This document shows, one piece after another, positions 8,421 through 17,418 of a stretch of DNA of 64,000 nt. The translations under genes and the position numbers were made by a program. Below the pieces are notes generated by a model that made no database searches, was not told the origin of the DNA, and saw nothing but the letters and a program-made list of their open reading frames with translations. This stretch comes from Brotaphodocola sp003480315 (GTDB lineage Bacteria > Bacillota > Clostridia > Lachnospirales > Lachnospiraceae), in the NCBI RefSeq assembly GCF_964246085.1, contig NZ_CAXTPD010000001.1; one strand, 5' to 3'. Each line of letters opens with the position of its first letter. Positions within the stretch are counted from its first letter, which is position 1.

Positions 8421-9830
8421 TTACAGATTTTTGTTTTCTTCGTACTGCTTTAATAGTTCCAGTGCTTCCTTTGACATCGGATACAGCACCGCGATATTAA
8501 ACAGTGTCATAAGTCCGATCCCGACATCGCCCAGATCCCAGACAACCGTGTACTGCTCCAGGCCACCGATAAACAGCATGATAAGAGCCAGTACCTTGTA
8601 GGCAGTCTGGTAACACCAGCGGTTTCCAAAGAGGTATGCCACGTTGGAACGGGCGTAGAAGAGAATGCCGATGAAGGTGGAGAAGCTGAACAAAGCCAGG
8701 GTCACTGCAATAAAAATGACACCGGCATATCCCAGGTGGTACTGCATGGCAGTTTGCAAGAGATCCATGCCGGTAAGGCCGCTTGTCAGCTCTTCCGGAA
8801 CCAGCAGCATGATCATGGCAGTACAGCTGCAGATTACAATGGTGTCAATCAGAACACCAAGCGACTGGGTCAGACCGGTACGGACCGGATCTTTGCTCTG
8901 GGCAGCGGCAGCCGCGCAGGGAGCGGAGCCGGAACCGGCTTCATTGGAAAACAGGCCGCGCTTGACCCCGTTCATAAGAACAGCTCCGAAACCGCCGGAT
9001 ACCGCCTGACGCATGCCGAAGGCCTCTGAAAAGATACGGCTGAATACGGACGGAAGCTTTGGCAGATTGACCAGGATAATGAACAGTGTAAGCAGGAAAA
9101 AACCAACCGCCATGATGGGAACTATAATATCCAGAACTTTTATGGTTGCGTTTTTCCGAAGCACAATGACTGCAGCCAGTAATACCAGAAGGATCGTGGT
9201 GACGATGGGCGGAACCCGGAATGCATTGGCAAAGGCAGAGCTTACGGAATTGCTGATTACCTGGCTGATGCCGCACCAGCAGATCAGGCCGGAGATGGCA
9301 AACAGGGAGGCAGTCAGGGAATGTCTGAGGGTTTTTCCTGTTTTTGCTTCGACAAAATGGTGAATGTAGTAAGCCGGTCCTCCGTGATAGCCGCCGTAAA
9401 GAGGGTCCGGTTCTTTGTATTTTTGAGCCAGGGCAGCTTCTACAAAGGCAGTAGAAGCACCTAGAAGGGCAGTCACCCACATCCAGAATACGGCACCGGC
9501 ACCACCCAGGGAAACTGCAGCTACGACGCCTACCAGATTTCCCATGCCAACACGGGTGGCAGTGGAGATGATGAGCGTCTGAAATGAGGACAGGCTGTCC
9601 GGCGTTTCTTTTTTCTCTTTCAGGGCTTTCATCATGTCAGAGAACAGGCGAACCGGAAGCAGCCGGGTGCGGATGGTAAAGTAGATTCCGGCCGGGATGA
9701 GCAGCAGAAGCATCAGGGAGATGCCCACAGAGCTTCCCATGACCGGAAGGGTAAACAGATCACCCCATAAAAAGGCATAAACGATTTCAATAAGCTTTGT
9801 AATCAATGGTAAAAATCCTTTCTGAATCAT
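8421..9830 (-). CDS. Alanine/glycine:cation symporter (AGCS family)
   Basis: The 469-residue product is a full-length AGCS sodium- or proton-coupled amino-acid importer. Family marks include PAGIYFTIRTRLLPVRLF, VGMGNLVGVVAAVSLGGAGAVFWMW, GLICWCGISQ and FSNEAGSGSAP. About ten membrane helices are expected. The first ATG (9828-9830) has no ribosome site, whereas a TTG at 9804-9806 has AAAGGA nine bases upstream and gives an N-terminus (ITKLIEIVYAFLWG) closer to family length; the shorter start is quite possible. It is transcribed alone towards the shared terminator, from its own promoter at 9875-9903. Confidence 0.92.
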   Translation of the reverse strand: MIQKGFLPLITKLIEIVYAFLWGDLFTLPVMGSSVGISLMLLLLIPAGIYFTIRTRLLPVRLFSDMMKALKEKKETPDSLSSFQTLIISTATRVGMGNLVGVVAAVSLGGAGAVFWMWVTALLGASTAFVEAALAQKYKEPDPLYGGYHGGPAYYIHHFVEAKTGKTLRHSLTASLFAISGLICWCGISQVISNSVSSAFANAFRVPPIVTTILLVLLAAVIVLRKNATIKVLDIIVPIMAVGFFLLTLFIILVNLPKLPSVFSRIFSEAFGMRQAVSGGFGAVLMNGVKRGLFSNEAGSGSAPCAAAAAQSKDPVRTGLTQSLGVLIDTIVICSCTAMIMLLVPEELTSGLTGMDLLQTAMQYHLGYAGVIFIAVTLALFSFSTFIGILFYARSNVAYLFGNRWCYQTAYKVLALIMLFIGGLEQYTVVWDLGDVGIGLMTLFNIAVLYPMSKEALELLKQYEENKNL

Positions 9831-9874
9831 GTTTTGGCAGCTGCGCAGGGAGGAGCAGCTGCTGCAATGGCTCT

Positions 9875-9903
9875 ATTATATAATTTGCAGCGCAGTTTGT
9901 AAA
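9875..9903 (-). promoter_or_regulatory. Promoter of the AGCS symporter gene
   Basis: On the minus strand TTTACA (9898-9903) and TATAAT (9875-9880) are separated by 17 bases. Between this and the gene an inverted repeat of GCAGCTGC (about 9837-9862) can form a small hairpin in the leader. Confidence 0.7.
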
Positions 9904-10042
9904 TCCGGAAGTCATTCTTGTTTTTTGCACAGCGGATTGTTACAATATGGATAAAAGGAAACTGTTCAGCAGATCTGTGCCTTTGCAGCACGGATATGCG
10001 GATGAGCAGTTACGATAAAAGCAGGATGTCAGGGGGGAGAAG

Positions 10043-12220
10043 ATGGCAACGATCATCGATGTTGCAAAGCTTGCCGGTGTGTCACAGGGAACAGCGTCGA
10101 ATGTTTTAAACGGTAAGGGAAATGTCAGCAGCGAAAAAATCCGTGCGGTGGAAGAAGCAGCGCGCAGACTGGGCTATACGATAAATGAAAGGGCCAGGAT
10201 TCTTCGCAAGGGAAGCGGAAATATCATCTGTGTGATCGTCCCTTCCATGGAAAACCGGAATTATCGGGATTTTTATTATTGTCTGAAAAATTATGCAGAA
10301 GTCCGGGGATTTATTGTAGAGTTATTGGTTACAAATAATAATCGCAAAAGCGAATATGATATGCTCCAGAGAGCTAAGGCAGTGATGGCATTTGGAGTTG
10401 CAGCAGTCACCTGCATGAATCAGGAAGAGTGCAGGGAAGCCTATGCCGGATTTGAAAACCTGTGTTTTGTCGAACGGCACGGGGCAGAACAGCATCCGTA
10501 TTTTGGATTTGATTATGAACTGGCAGGAAAACGGATTGCTGAAAAAGTAATCTCAGAGGATTTTCATCGCATTGCAGTCATCACAGATTCCATGCGCTTT
10601 TCCAATGAGCATGATTTCAGCAGAGGACTGTGCAGTCGGTTCCGTGGTGGAAAAGTAAAATATACACATATTACAACGGATAACCGCCGTGTTTCCCATT
10701 CCATGATCGATCTTTTGATGAAGGAAGAGGATTATGATGCTGTGGTGACAAGCAATATACGGTTTGCAGAAAAAATCCGGCATGTGGTGGAGAACTTTTC
10801 TCTTGAGCAGCCAATTCCGATTTTTACGCTATCTTCCGTGACATCACTTCCGGAGCAGGATTACCGGAAATATGAACTGAATTACGGCCTGCTGGGGCGG
10901 GCTGTTGCAGAAACACTCATTGCAGAAAGCAGTGAGAAGCAGACGCAGCCGGAACAGCTTTTTGAAAATGATGGATTTCGCCTGTGGAATCAGATGGAGT
11001 GCGGCAGCAGGCCGGTAAAGCAGCTGCGCATCCTTACGATTGACAGCCCGGAGACTATGATCTTAAAGGGACTTGCAAGGCTTTATACAAAAGAAACCGG
11101 TACACAGATCCTGTTTGATGTCTATGCTTATGACGATATTTATGAACAGTTTCTGAAAGCAGAGAAAAAGGATGCCTATGATATTTTCCGCCTGGATGTT
11201 ACCTGGCTGTCGTGGCTGGCGGAGCGCATTCTGGTACCGCTGGATGAAATTGACGCGGATATTGGCTCCTGCTATCAGGAATATATTCCGTCTCTGATCA
11301 AAAAGTATTCTGTGGTGCACGGCAGAGCTTATGCGCTTCCGGTTACACCGAGCACGCAGCTTCTGTTTTACAGAAAGGATCTCTTTGAAAACACTGCCGT
11401 GCGGAGACTTTACAGCGAAACGTATCATTCAGAATTGAAGGTGCCGAAAAGCTTTACGGAGTACAATCAGATTGCAGAATTTTTTGCGGAAAATGAACAT
11501 CTGGAGCAGAATTACTATTCAAATCTGACATTGGGAAATCTGGGTGTTACGGCAACGGAATTTCTGACAAGGCTGTTCAGCCATAAAAAGCATCTTTATG
11601 AAAAGGACGGAAGAGTGGTGATCAATGACCAGGCTGGAATTCAGGCCCTTGAGGAGCTGGTGACGGCAAAACGGTATTCTGACAAGAAGGTTGTCAGATG
11701 GTGGACGACCTCAGCAAAGGATTTTGCAGAGGGGAAGCTGGCCATGATGATCAATTTCAGTAACTATGCATCAGAAATTCTGGGATCAGGCTCCAGGGTT
11801 GTCGGTAATATCGGAGTGGCCATGGTGCCGGGACGCAATCCAATCTACGGCGGAGGCACGATCGGCATTTCGAAAAACAGCAGCTGCAAGCAGGATGCAC
11901 TTGCTTTTATAAAGTGGCTGACCAGCGACCCGGTGGCATCTGGTATGGCAGCTCTGGGAAGTGTTTCTCCCAGTATCAAAACATACAGTAAATACCATAT
12001 TATTGATGTTTTTCCATGGCTGGAGCTGTCAAAGGATTGTTTCGGCAAATCTCATACTCAGAGGATTCCGGCAGATTCTGACAGGACATTTAATGAGACC
12101 AAGTTTTTAAATATTCTTGGTATGGCGGTGGAAAATGTACTGATGGGATTTTTACCGGTGAAGGAATCCCTAAACCGGGCCCAGCAGTTGGTTGATGAAG
12201 AAATAAACACAGCTGTTTAG
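10043..12220 (+). CDS. LacI-family repressor fused to a cytoplasmic solute-binding domain
   Basis: The 725-residue protein begins with a LacI helix-turn-helix and hinge (ATIIDVAKLAGVSQGTASNVL, to about residue 60). A LacI-type sensor domain follows (about 60-325; IICVIVPSMEN). From about residue 329 to the end comes a third domain that resembles family 1 extracellular solute-binding proteins (RILTIDSPETMILKGLARLY, YALPVTPSTQLLFYRKDLF, GFLPVKESLNRAQQLV). There is no signal peptide, so this domain senses ligand in the cytoplasm. GGGGGGAGAAG precedes the ATG. The gene is upstream of, and in line with, an ABC importer whose promoter carries a LacI-like operator, suggesting control of that importer. 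The ligand is unknown. Confidence 0.9.
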   Translation: MATIIDVAKLAGVSQGTASNVLNGKGNVSSEKIRAVEEAARRLGYTINERARILRKGSGNIICVIVPSMENRNYRDFYYCLKNYAEVRGFIVELLVTNNNRKSEYDMLQRAKAVMAFGVAAVTCMNQEECREAYAGFENLCFVERHGAEQHPYFGFDYELAGKRIAEKVISEDFHRIAVITDSMRFSNEHDFSRGLCSRFRGGKVKYTHITTDNRRVSHSMIDLLMKEEDYDAVVTSNIRFAEKIRHVVENFSLEQPIPIFTLSSVTSLPEQDYRKYELNYGLLGRAVAETLIAESSEKQTQPEQLFENDGFRLWNQMECGSRPVKQLRILTIDSPETMILKGLARLYTKETGTQILFDVYAYDDIYEQFLKAEKKDAYDIFRLDVTWLSWLAERILVPLDEIDADIGSCYQEYIPSLIKKYSVVHGRAYALPVTPSTQLLFYRKDLFENTAVRRLYSETYHSELKVPKSFTEYNQIAEFFAENEHLEQNYYSNLTLGNLGVTATEFLTRLFSHKKHLYEKDGRVVINDQAGIQALEELVTAKRYSDKKVVRWWTTSAKDFAEGKLAMMINFSNYASEILGSGSRVVGNIGVAMVPGRNPIYGGGTIGISKNSSCKQDALAFIKWLTSDPVASGMAALGSVSPSIKTYSKYHIIDVFPWLELSKDCFGKSHTQRIPADSDRTFNETKFLNILGMAVENVLMGFLPVKESLNRAQQLVDEEINTAV

Positions 12221-12233
12221 CAGTACGTGGCGC

Positions 12234-12276
12234 AAAGAGAGCAGAACAATGAAAAGAAAGTTCTGCTCTCTTTTTT
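12234..12276 (+). terminator. Intrinsic terminator after the LacI-fusion gene
   Basis: An A/G-rich stem (12234-12247, AAAGAGAGCAGAAC) pairs with 12260-12273 and is followed by a T-run. It separates the regulator transcript from the importer operon. Confidence 0.88.
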
Positions 12277-12564
12277 TGTCTGTCGGGCAGCGATAATACC
12301 GTATATAAAATGATATAAATTATAACGTTACAAAACTTACTTATATTTTACTGGGATTTTATCAAAAACAAGAAAAAACCATGATAAGATAAGGACGAAA
12401 CAGGATACGGAATATTGTCAAGAAGTTTCGAGATGGCGCCAGATAGATTCTGAAAATGGACATATTTTTATACTGTTTACAAAGTTGCCGGGAAAACACG
12501 TAAAAAAATCACAATAAAAGAGAAAAAGAAAATGAAAAAAGAAGCAAAATACACAAGTATAAGA
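12277..12564. other. AT-rich intergenic region between regulator and importer
   Basis: No gene is visible. The stretch is rich in A and T. The palindrome TAACGTTA (12323-12330), with a central CG as in LacI-family operators, is a possible second, upstream operator about 240 bases before the main one. No riboswitch was recognised. Confidence 0.45.
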
Positions 12565-12593
12565 TTGACACGTTTCAAGAAGAAGTGTATGAT
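12565..12593 (+). promoter_or_regulatory. Importer operon promoter with overlapping LacI-type operator
   Basis: TTGACA (12565-12570) and TATGAT (12588-12593) are 17 bases apart, a near-consensus vegetative promoter starting about 25 bases before the lipoprotein ATG. The -35 box is half of an imperfect 14-bp palindrome at 12565-12578, TTGA-C-ACGT-T-TCAA, with the central CG typical of LacI-family operators. Binding there would block RNA polymerase. That the upstream fusion regulator is the ligand is an inference from position. Confidence 0.78.
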
Positions 12594-12623
12594 TGGATTA
12601 TCAAATACAGGGAGGGTTTTACA

Positions 12624-13739
12624 ATGAAAAAAAGAATGTTAGCAATGGCACTGATTACAGCAATGGGCGCAAGCCTTCTGACAGGCTGTGGCGGTAAAAG
12701 CAGCTCTGACGGTACAAGCGCGGCAGCTGCAGACAGCAGTGCGGCCGAAGGATCTTCCGAAGCAGCATCTGAAGCAGCTTCTTCGGATGCATCCGGTGAA
12801 AAACTGGTTGTCTACACCAACAGCGGCACCGACGGACGTTCAGAGTATCTGATCGAGAAAGCGAAAGAGGCAGGCTTTGATATTGAGGTGGTTGCGCTGG
12901 GGGCATCTGAGGTTACCGAGCGAATGATCGCTGAGAAGAATAATCCGCTTTGCGATGTTACCTTTGGCCTGAATAACATCGAGTACGAAAAATTGAAAGC
13001 CAATGGTCTTTTACAGCAGTGGAAGCCGGACTGGACAGACGGAGTCGACCAGAGCCTGATCGATCCGGAGGGATATTATTATCCGATCACAACAACACCT
13101 CTGGTTCTGATGGGAAATGCAGATTTCAGCCCGATGCCGGAGGACTGGACAGATCTGGTCAAGGATGAATATAAGGGACTGTATCAGCTGCACCGTTTGG
13201 GAGGCGGAACTGCAAAGACTGTATTTGCCAGCATCATCAGCCGTTATCCGGATCCGAACGGTGATCTGGGAATCTCTGACGAGGGATGGGAAATCGCTTC
13301 CAAGTTCCTGGGTAATGCGCACAACATCGTAGACAGTGGTGAAGATGCAATTGGTAATGTTATCAACGGAAGCTTACCGTTAGATGAGCACTGGGCATCT
13401 GGTGTCCTTCAGGAGCAGAAAGCGCGTGATTATAAATTCCAGATCATGACTCCTGAGGTTGGCGAGCCGTTTGTAGTAGAGTCTCTGGCAATTTCTTCCG
13501 GGACCAAGAAGTACGATACCTGTGTTGCATTTTTAAACTGGTTGGGAAGCTCTGATGTTCAGCTTGACTGGTCTAACCATTATGGAACCATTCCGTGCCA
13601 GAAAGAAGCACTGGCTCAGGTATCTGATGACATCAAGGAAATGATGGAAATTCTGAAGCCGCAGGATCTTGACTGGAGCTTTATCGCTGAAAATGTGGAT
13701 TCCTGGGTTGAGAAAGCGGAACTGGAATACGTGCAGTAA
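12624..13739 (+). CDS. ABC transporter substrate-binding lipoprotein
   Basis: Translation most probably starts at ATG 12624, nine bases after GGAGGG; a more upstream in-frame ATG at 12585 falls within the promoter. The 371-residue product has a lipoprotein signal peptide (MKKRMLAMALITAM, lipobox LLTGC, Cys22), a Ser/Ala-rich linker, and a family 1 binding domain (KLVVYTNSGTDGRSEYL, YYYPITTTPLVLMGN, ALAQVSDDIKEMME). It resembles the Fe(III)/AfuA/phosphonate subgroup, some of which bind phosphorylated sugars instead of iron. It is the ligand receptor for the ATPase and permease that follow. The substrate is not known; the phosphodiesterase genes downstream hint at an organic phosphate. Confidence 0.9.
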   Translation: MKKRMLAMALITAMGASLLTGCGGKSSSDGTSAAAADSSAAEGSSEAASEAASSDASGEKLVVYTNSGTDGRSEYLIEKAKEAGFDIEVVALGASEVTERMIAEKNNPLCDVTFGLNNIEYEKLKANGLLQQWKPDWTDGVDQSLIDPEGYYYPITTTPLVLMGNADFSPMPEDWTDLVKDEYKGLYQLHRLGGGTAKTVFASIISRYPDPNGDLGISDEGWEIASKFLGNAHNIVDSGEDAIGNVINGSLPLDEHWASGVLQEQKARDYKFQIMTPEVGEPFVVESLAISSGTKKYDTCVAFLNWLGSSDVQLDWSNHYGTIPCQKEALAQVSDDIKEMMEILKPQDLDWSFIAENVDSWVEKAELEYVQ

Positions 13740-13814
13740 TAATAAAAATGCAGAGTGCCTGGAAGACAGCGAAAACACAGGCAGCACTGCCGGAAACATA
13801 GTTAGGAGAACACC

Positions 13815-14819
13815 ATGATAAAATATGAAAATATCGAAATTAAATATGGAGATTTTGTGGCCATTGACAATCTGAACCTTGACATCAGAGAAGGAGAATT
13901 CTTTACCTTTCTTGGACCGAGCGGCTGCGGAAAAACAACATCTTTAAGAGCACTTGTTGGCTTTCTGACTCCGTCAAAGGGTAAGGTTTATGTGGGAGAC
14001 AAAGACGTTACCAATCTCCCGGTCGAGAAAAGAAATATTGGCATGGTGTTCCAGAGCTATGCACTTTTCCCGACAATGACTGTATATGACAATATCGCGT
14101 TTGGCATGAAGGTCAAAAAGCTGACCCGGGAGGAAATCGACCGGAAGGTGCACGAGGTTGCAGCCAAGATCAAGATCACGGAGGAGCAGCTGCGGAAAAA
14201 CGTGGCTGATCTGTCCGGTGGTCAGCAGCAGAGGGTGGCGCTGGCCAGAGCTATTGTACTGGAGCCCAAAATCCTTTGTCTGGATGAGCCGTTGTCCAAC
14301 CTGGATGCAAAGCTGAGAATTGACATGCGAATGGAACTGAAGCGTCTTCAGAAGGAACTCGGGATTACAACCTTATATGTTACCCACGATCAGGAAGAGG
14401 CACTGACATTGTCTGACCGGATCGCAGTCTTTAACAATGGCTATGTAGAACAGGTTGGAACCCCTTATGAGATCTATAACGAATCAAAAAGTGAATTTGT
14501 ATGTGATTTCATCGGGGATATCAACCGTATGCAGAAGGAGCTTCTGGAAGAGATCAACCGCCAGTCTGCAAGAAAGCTTGATACCGGGAAAACCGGATTT
14601 GTGCGGATTGAGCGGTGTATCGGAGAACCCAAAGAGGGTTATGCCCATCTTACCGGACTGGTTGAAGAAGCAGAGTTCAATGGTGTGCTGACCAAATATG
14701 TTCTGAAATGCCATGGTCAGAGGCTTAAATATCTGGAAAAGAATGACGGACGCAGATTGTACACAGAAGGTGAGCAGATGGATTTGTATGTCAATGCGAA
14801 TGACATCATGCAGTTTTAG
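13815..14819 (+). CDS. ABC transporter ATP-binding protein (importer ATPase)
   Basis: The 334-residue protein is a CUT1/Fe-type ATPase. Walker A GPSGCGKTT, Q-loop FQSYALFP, signature LSGGQQQR, Walker B ILCLDEPLSNLDAKL and the switch His in VTHDQEE are all intact. A C-terminal TOBE-like regulatory domain follows from about residue 240. It energises uptake through the fused permease encoded 11 bases downstream. The ribosome site TTAGGAG lies 7 bases before the ATG. Its relatives serve iron, spermidine or 2-aminoethylphosphonate/sugar-phosphate importers. Confidence 0.93.
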   Translation: MIKYENIEIKYGDFVAIDNLNLDIREGEFFTFLGPSGCGKTTSLRALVGFLTPSKGKVYVGDKDVTNLPVEKRNIGMVFQSYALFPTMTVYDNIAFGMKVKKLTREEIDRKVHEVAAKIKITEEQLRKNVADLSGGQQQRVALARAIVLEPKILCLDEPLSNLDAKLRIDMRMELKRLQKELGITTLYVTHDQEEALTLSDRIAVFNNGYVEQVGTPYEIYNESKSEFVCDFIGDINRMQKELLEEINRQSARKLDTGKTGFVRIERCIGEPKEGYAHLTGLVEEAEFNGVLTKYVLKCHGQRLKYLEKNDGRRLYTEGEQMDLYVNANDIMQF

Positions 14820-14830
14820 GAGGGATATTT

Positions 14831-16585
14831 ATGGCTAAATTCAGGGGAAAAATCCAGGATGGAACGATAGATATTCCCGATCTGATCATAAAAATCGCTC
14901 TGATCTGGTTTATTCTTACATTTCTGGTGTTTCCGAATGTGAATCTGCTTTTGCGGGTATTTGTAAAAGATGAACACTTTACTATGGAAGCGGTTTCTAA
15001 GATCATGCGCTCAGCCAGGGCAATGAAGAGCTTGAAAAACAGTTTTATCCTGGCAATCGCATCGATCATTACGGTGAATATTTCTGGTATTCTGATCGTG
15101 CTGTTTACGGAATATTTTGACATCAAAGGTGCTAAAATCCTGAGCATGGGATTTATGACTACCCTGATCTACAGTGGTGTCGTTCTTGTTACCGGATATA
15201 AATTTGTGTATGGCTCCACCGGAATTATTACGAAGGTGTTGATGCAGATTTTCCCGAACCTAAATCCAAACTGGTTTACGGGTTTTGGAGCGGTATTGTT
15301 TATCATGACCTTTTCCGCTACATCGAATCATATGATGTTTCTGACGAGTGCCATACGGGGACTCGATTATCATACGATCGAGGCGGCAAAAAACATGGGT
15401 GCGTCTCAGAGTACGATCCTGTTTAAAGTCGTTCTGCCGACGATGAAGCCGACCATCTTTGCCATTACGGTCCTGACCTTTATCGCGGCACTCAGCACGA
15501 TGTCCGGACCTCTGATCGTGGGCGGACCGGATTTCCAGACCATTAACCCGATGATCAAAACCTTTGCCAATATGACAGGTTCCCGGGATATTGCCGCCTT
15601 GCTTGCCATCATTCTGGGTCTTGCAACAACCGTTCTTCTGGCAATCATGCAGCATATTGAGAAAAAGGGGAATTTCATTTCCGTTTCCAAGACCAAAGCG
15701 CGGATGGAAAAACAGAAGATTGAGAATCCGGTACTGAATGTACTGGCTCATATCACAGCATATGTGATGCTGGTCATCTATATGCTCCCGATCTTAAATG
15801 TACTGGTATTTTCCTTTACCGATGGTCTGACCATTAAGACCGGTCAGATCCGGAAGGATTCCTTTACGATGGAAAATTATGCCAAGCTGTTTCGGTCTCC
15901 GGCTGCATTCAAACCATATCTCGCGAGCGTGGTGTATTCCCTTCTGGCGGCACTGGCTGTTGCGGTAATCTGCATTGTGGTGGCTCGTATTGTGACAAAG
16001 GCAAGGAAAAAATATGATAAGCTTTTTGAAATTTTCATTCTGATTCCATGGCTGCTTCCGTCTACGATGATCGCACTTGGACTTATGATGACCTACGATG
16101 AACCGAGATTTCTGCTTGCAGACAAAGTACTGGTGGCTACTCCGGTGATTCTGCTGATTGCGTATATCATCATCAAGATTCCGTTTTCTTACCGTATGAT
16201 CCGCGCAGGCTTTATTGGACTGGATGGCAACATGGAGGAAGCAGCCCAGGTTATGGGAGCAAAACCATTTTATACAATGCGCAAGGTAATTCTTCCGATC
16301 CTTATGCCGATTGTTCTGTCTGTGATCGTTCTCAACTTTAATGGACTGTTATCGGAATACGATTTGTCAGTATTCCTGTATCATCCCTCCTATCAGCCGC
16401 TTGGCATCGTGATTAAAATGGCCACGGATGAGACAGCAACGATCGATGCCCAGGCTATGGCATTTGTATACACAGTAATCCGTATGATCATTTCAACGAT
16501 CGCCCTTTGGCTTGGCCGATATCATGGAATCCAGACCATAAAATCATTTTTTGCAAAAGAAAACAACAGGAGGAAAGCATCATGA
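14831..16585 (+). CDS. ABC transporter permease, two permease domains fused
   Basis: The 584-residue protein contains two binding-protein-dependent transport inner-membrane domains in tandem, as in FbpB/AfuB-type importers. Each has an EAA loop that docks the ATPase: EAAKNMGASQSTILFKVVLP in the first half and EAAQVMGAKPFYTMRKVILP in the second. About twelve membrane helices are expected. The gene follows the ATPase closely (AGGAGGGATATTT ribosome site) and its stop overlaps the next start by 4 bases (ATGA). Confidence 0.93.
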   Translation: MAKFRGKIQDGTIDIPDLIIKIALIWFILTFLVFPNVNLLLRVFVKDEHFTMEAVSKIMRSARAMKSLKNSFILAIASIITVNISGILIVLFTEYFDIKGAKILSMGFMTTLIYSGVVLVTGYKFVYGSTGIITKVLMQIFPNLNPNWFTGFGAVLFIMTFSATSNHMMFLTSAIRGLDYHTIEAAKNMGASQSTILFKVVLPTMKPTIFAITVLTFIAALSTMSGPLIVGGPDFQTINPMIKTFANMTGSRDIAALLAIILGLATTVLLAIMQHIEKKGNFISVSKTKARMEKQKIENPVLNVLAHITAYVMLVIYMLPILNVLVFSFTDGLTIKTGQIRKDSFTMENYAKLFRSPAAFKPYLASVVYSLLAALAVAVICIVVARIVTKARKKYDKLFEIFILIPWLLPSTMIALGLMMTYDEPRFLLADKVLVATPVILLIAYIIIKIPFSYRMIRAGFIGLDGNMEEAAQVMGAKPFYTMRKVILPILMPIVLSVIVLNFNGLLSEYDLSVFLYHPSYQPLGIVIKMATDETATIDAQAMAFVYTVIRMIISTIALWLGRYHGIQTIKSFFAKENNRRKAS

Positions 16586-17412
16586 AATCAATAAAAGAGC
16601 TGAGACAGGAAAAGGGAGTATTGGTTGCGGCTCATAGAGGAACGAGCGCAGGAAATATTCCTCCGAACTCCATTGCAGCGTTTGATATTGCCCTGAAGGA
16701 GGGGGCAGATATTCTCGAGATGGATCTCTTTCAGAGTGCGGATGGTGAAATCTTCGTATTCCATACCGGAATGGAACCAAGTCATCTGGATCACCATATC
16801 AAGATTGAAACCTACACGGCAGCAGAGATTAAGCAGATGCGTCTGTGCAACTGTGATCTGATCGAAACCTTTCTTCCGGTCAATACCTTTGATGAGGTGT
16901 TGGAGCATTTAAAGGGAAAATGCAAAATGAATCTGGACCGAAGCATTGGCATCATTGAGCCTGTCATGAAAATGGTGCGCAGACATGGAATGGAAGACCA
17001 GATCCTGATGAAGAGCGATCCTTCGGAGCAGTCTCTGAAACTGATCGAAGCATATGCACCAGATATCGATTATATGCCGATCTTTATGGAGGAAGACCAT
17101 GCTTCAGAGAAAATCGAAAAAATGAAGATTCATTATGCCGGGGCAGAACTTGTGTTTAAGACAGAGCAGTCACCGATCGTGCAGGAAGCCTACCTGGAAG
17201 AACAGAAGAAGAAAGGTCGTGTTTTATGGGGCAACGCGATTTTGTATTCCAGCCGTGTGCCGCTGGCAGGAGGGCATTCTGATGATATTTCACTGCTGGA
17301 AGATCCGGCTCAGGGATGGGGATGGCTTGCTCAGAAGGGATTTGATATTATCCAGACAGACTGGGCCATGCATTGTGTCAATTATCTCAGGGAAAATAAT
17401 TATCGGAAGTGA
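16582..17412 (+). CDS. Divergent glycerophosphodiester phosphodiesterase-family protein
   Basis: The start at ATG 16582 is chosen because CAGGAGGAAA lies just upstream and the codon overlaps the permease stop; longer in-frame starts lie within the permease gene. The 276-residue product has the GDPD TIM-barrel start VLVAAHRG (His18-Arg19), the metal pair in ILEMDLF, and FVFHTG. Two conserved spots differ: the usual PENT motif is PPNS, and the usual E-x-K strand motif reads MNLDRS. It may therefore act on an unusual phosphodiester or be weakly active. No signal peptide is seen, so it is cytoplasmic and could process the imported substrate. Confidence 0.82.
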   Translation: MKSIKELRQEKGVLVAAHRGTSAGNIPPNSIAAFDIALKEGADILEMDLFQSADGEIFVFHTGMEPSHLDHHIKIETYTAAEIKQMRLCNCDLIETFLPVNTFDEVLEHLKGKCKMNLDRSIGIIEPVMKMVRRHGMEDQILMKSDPSEQSLKLIEAYAPDIDYMPIFMEEDHASEKIEKMKIHYAGAELVFKTEQSPIVQEAYLEEQKKKGRVLWGNAILYSSRVPLAGGHSDDISLLEDPAQGWGWLAQKGFDIIQTDWAMHCVNYLRENNYRK

Positions 17413-17418
17413 TAAGGT

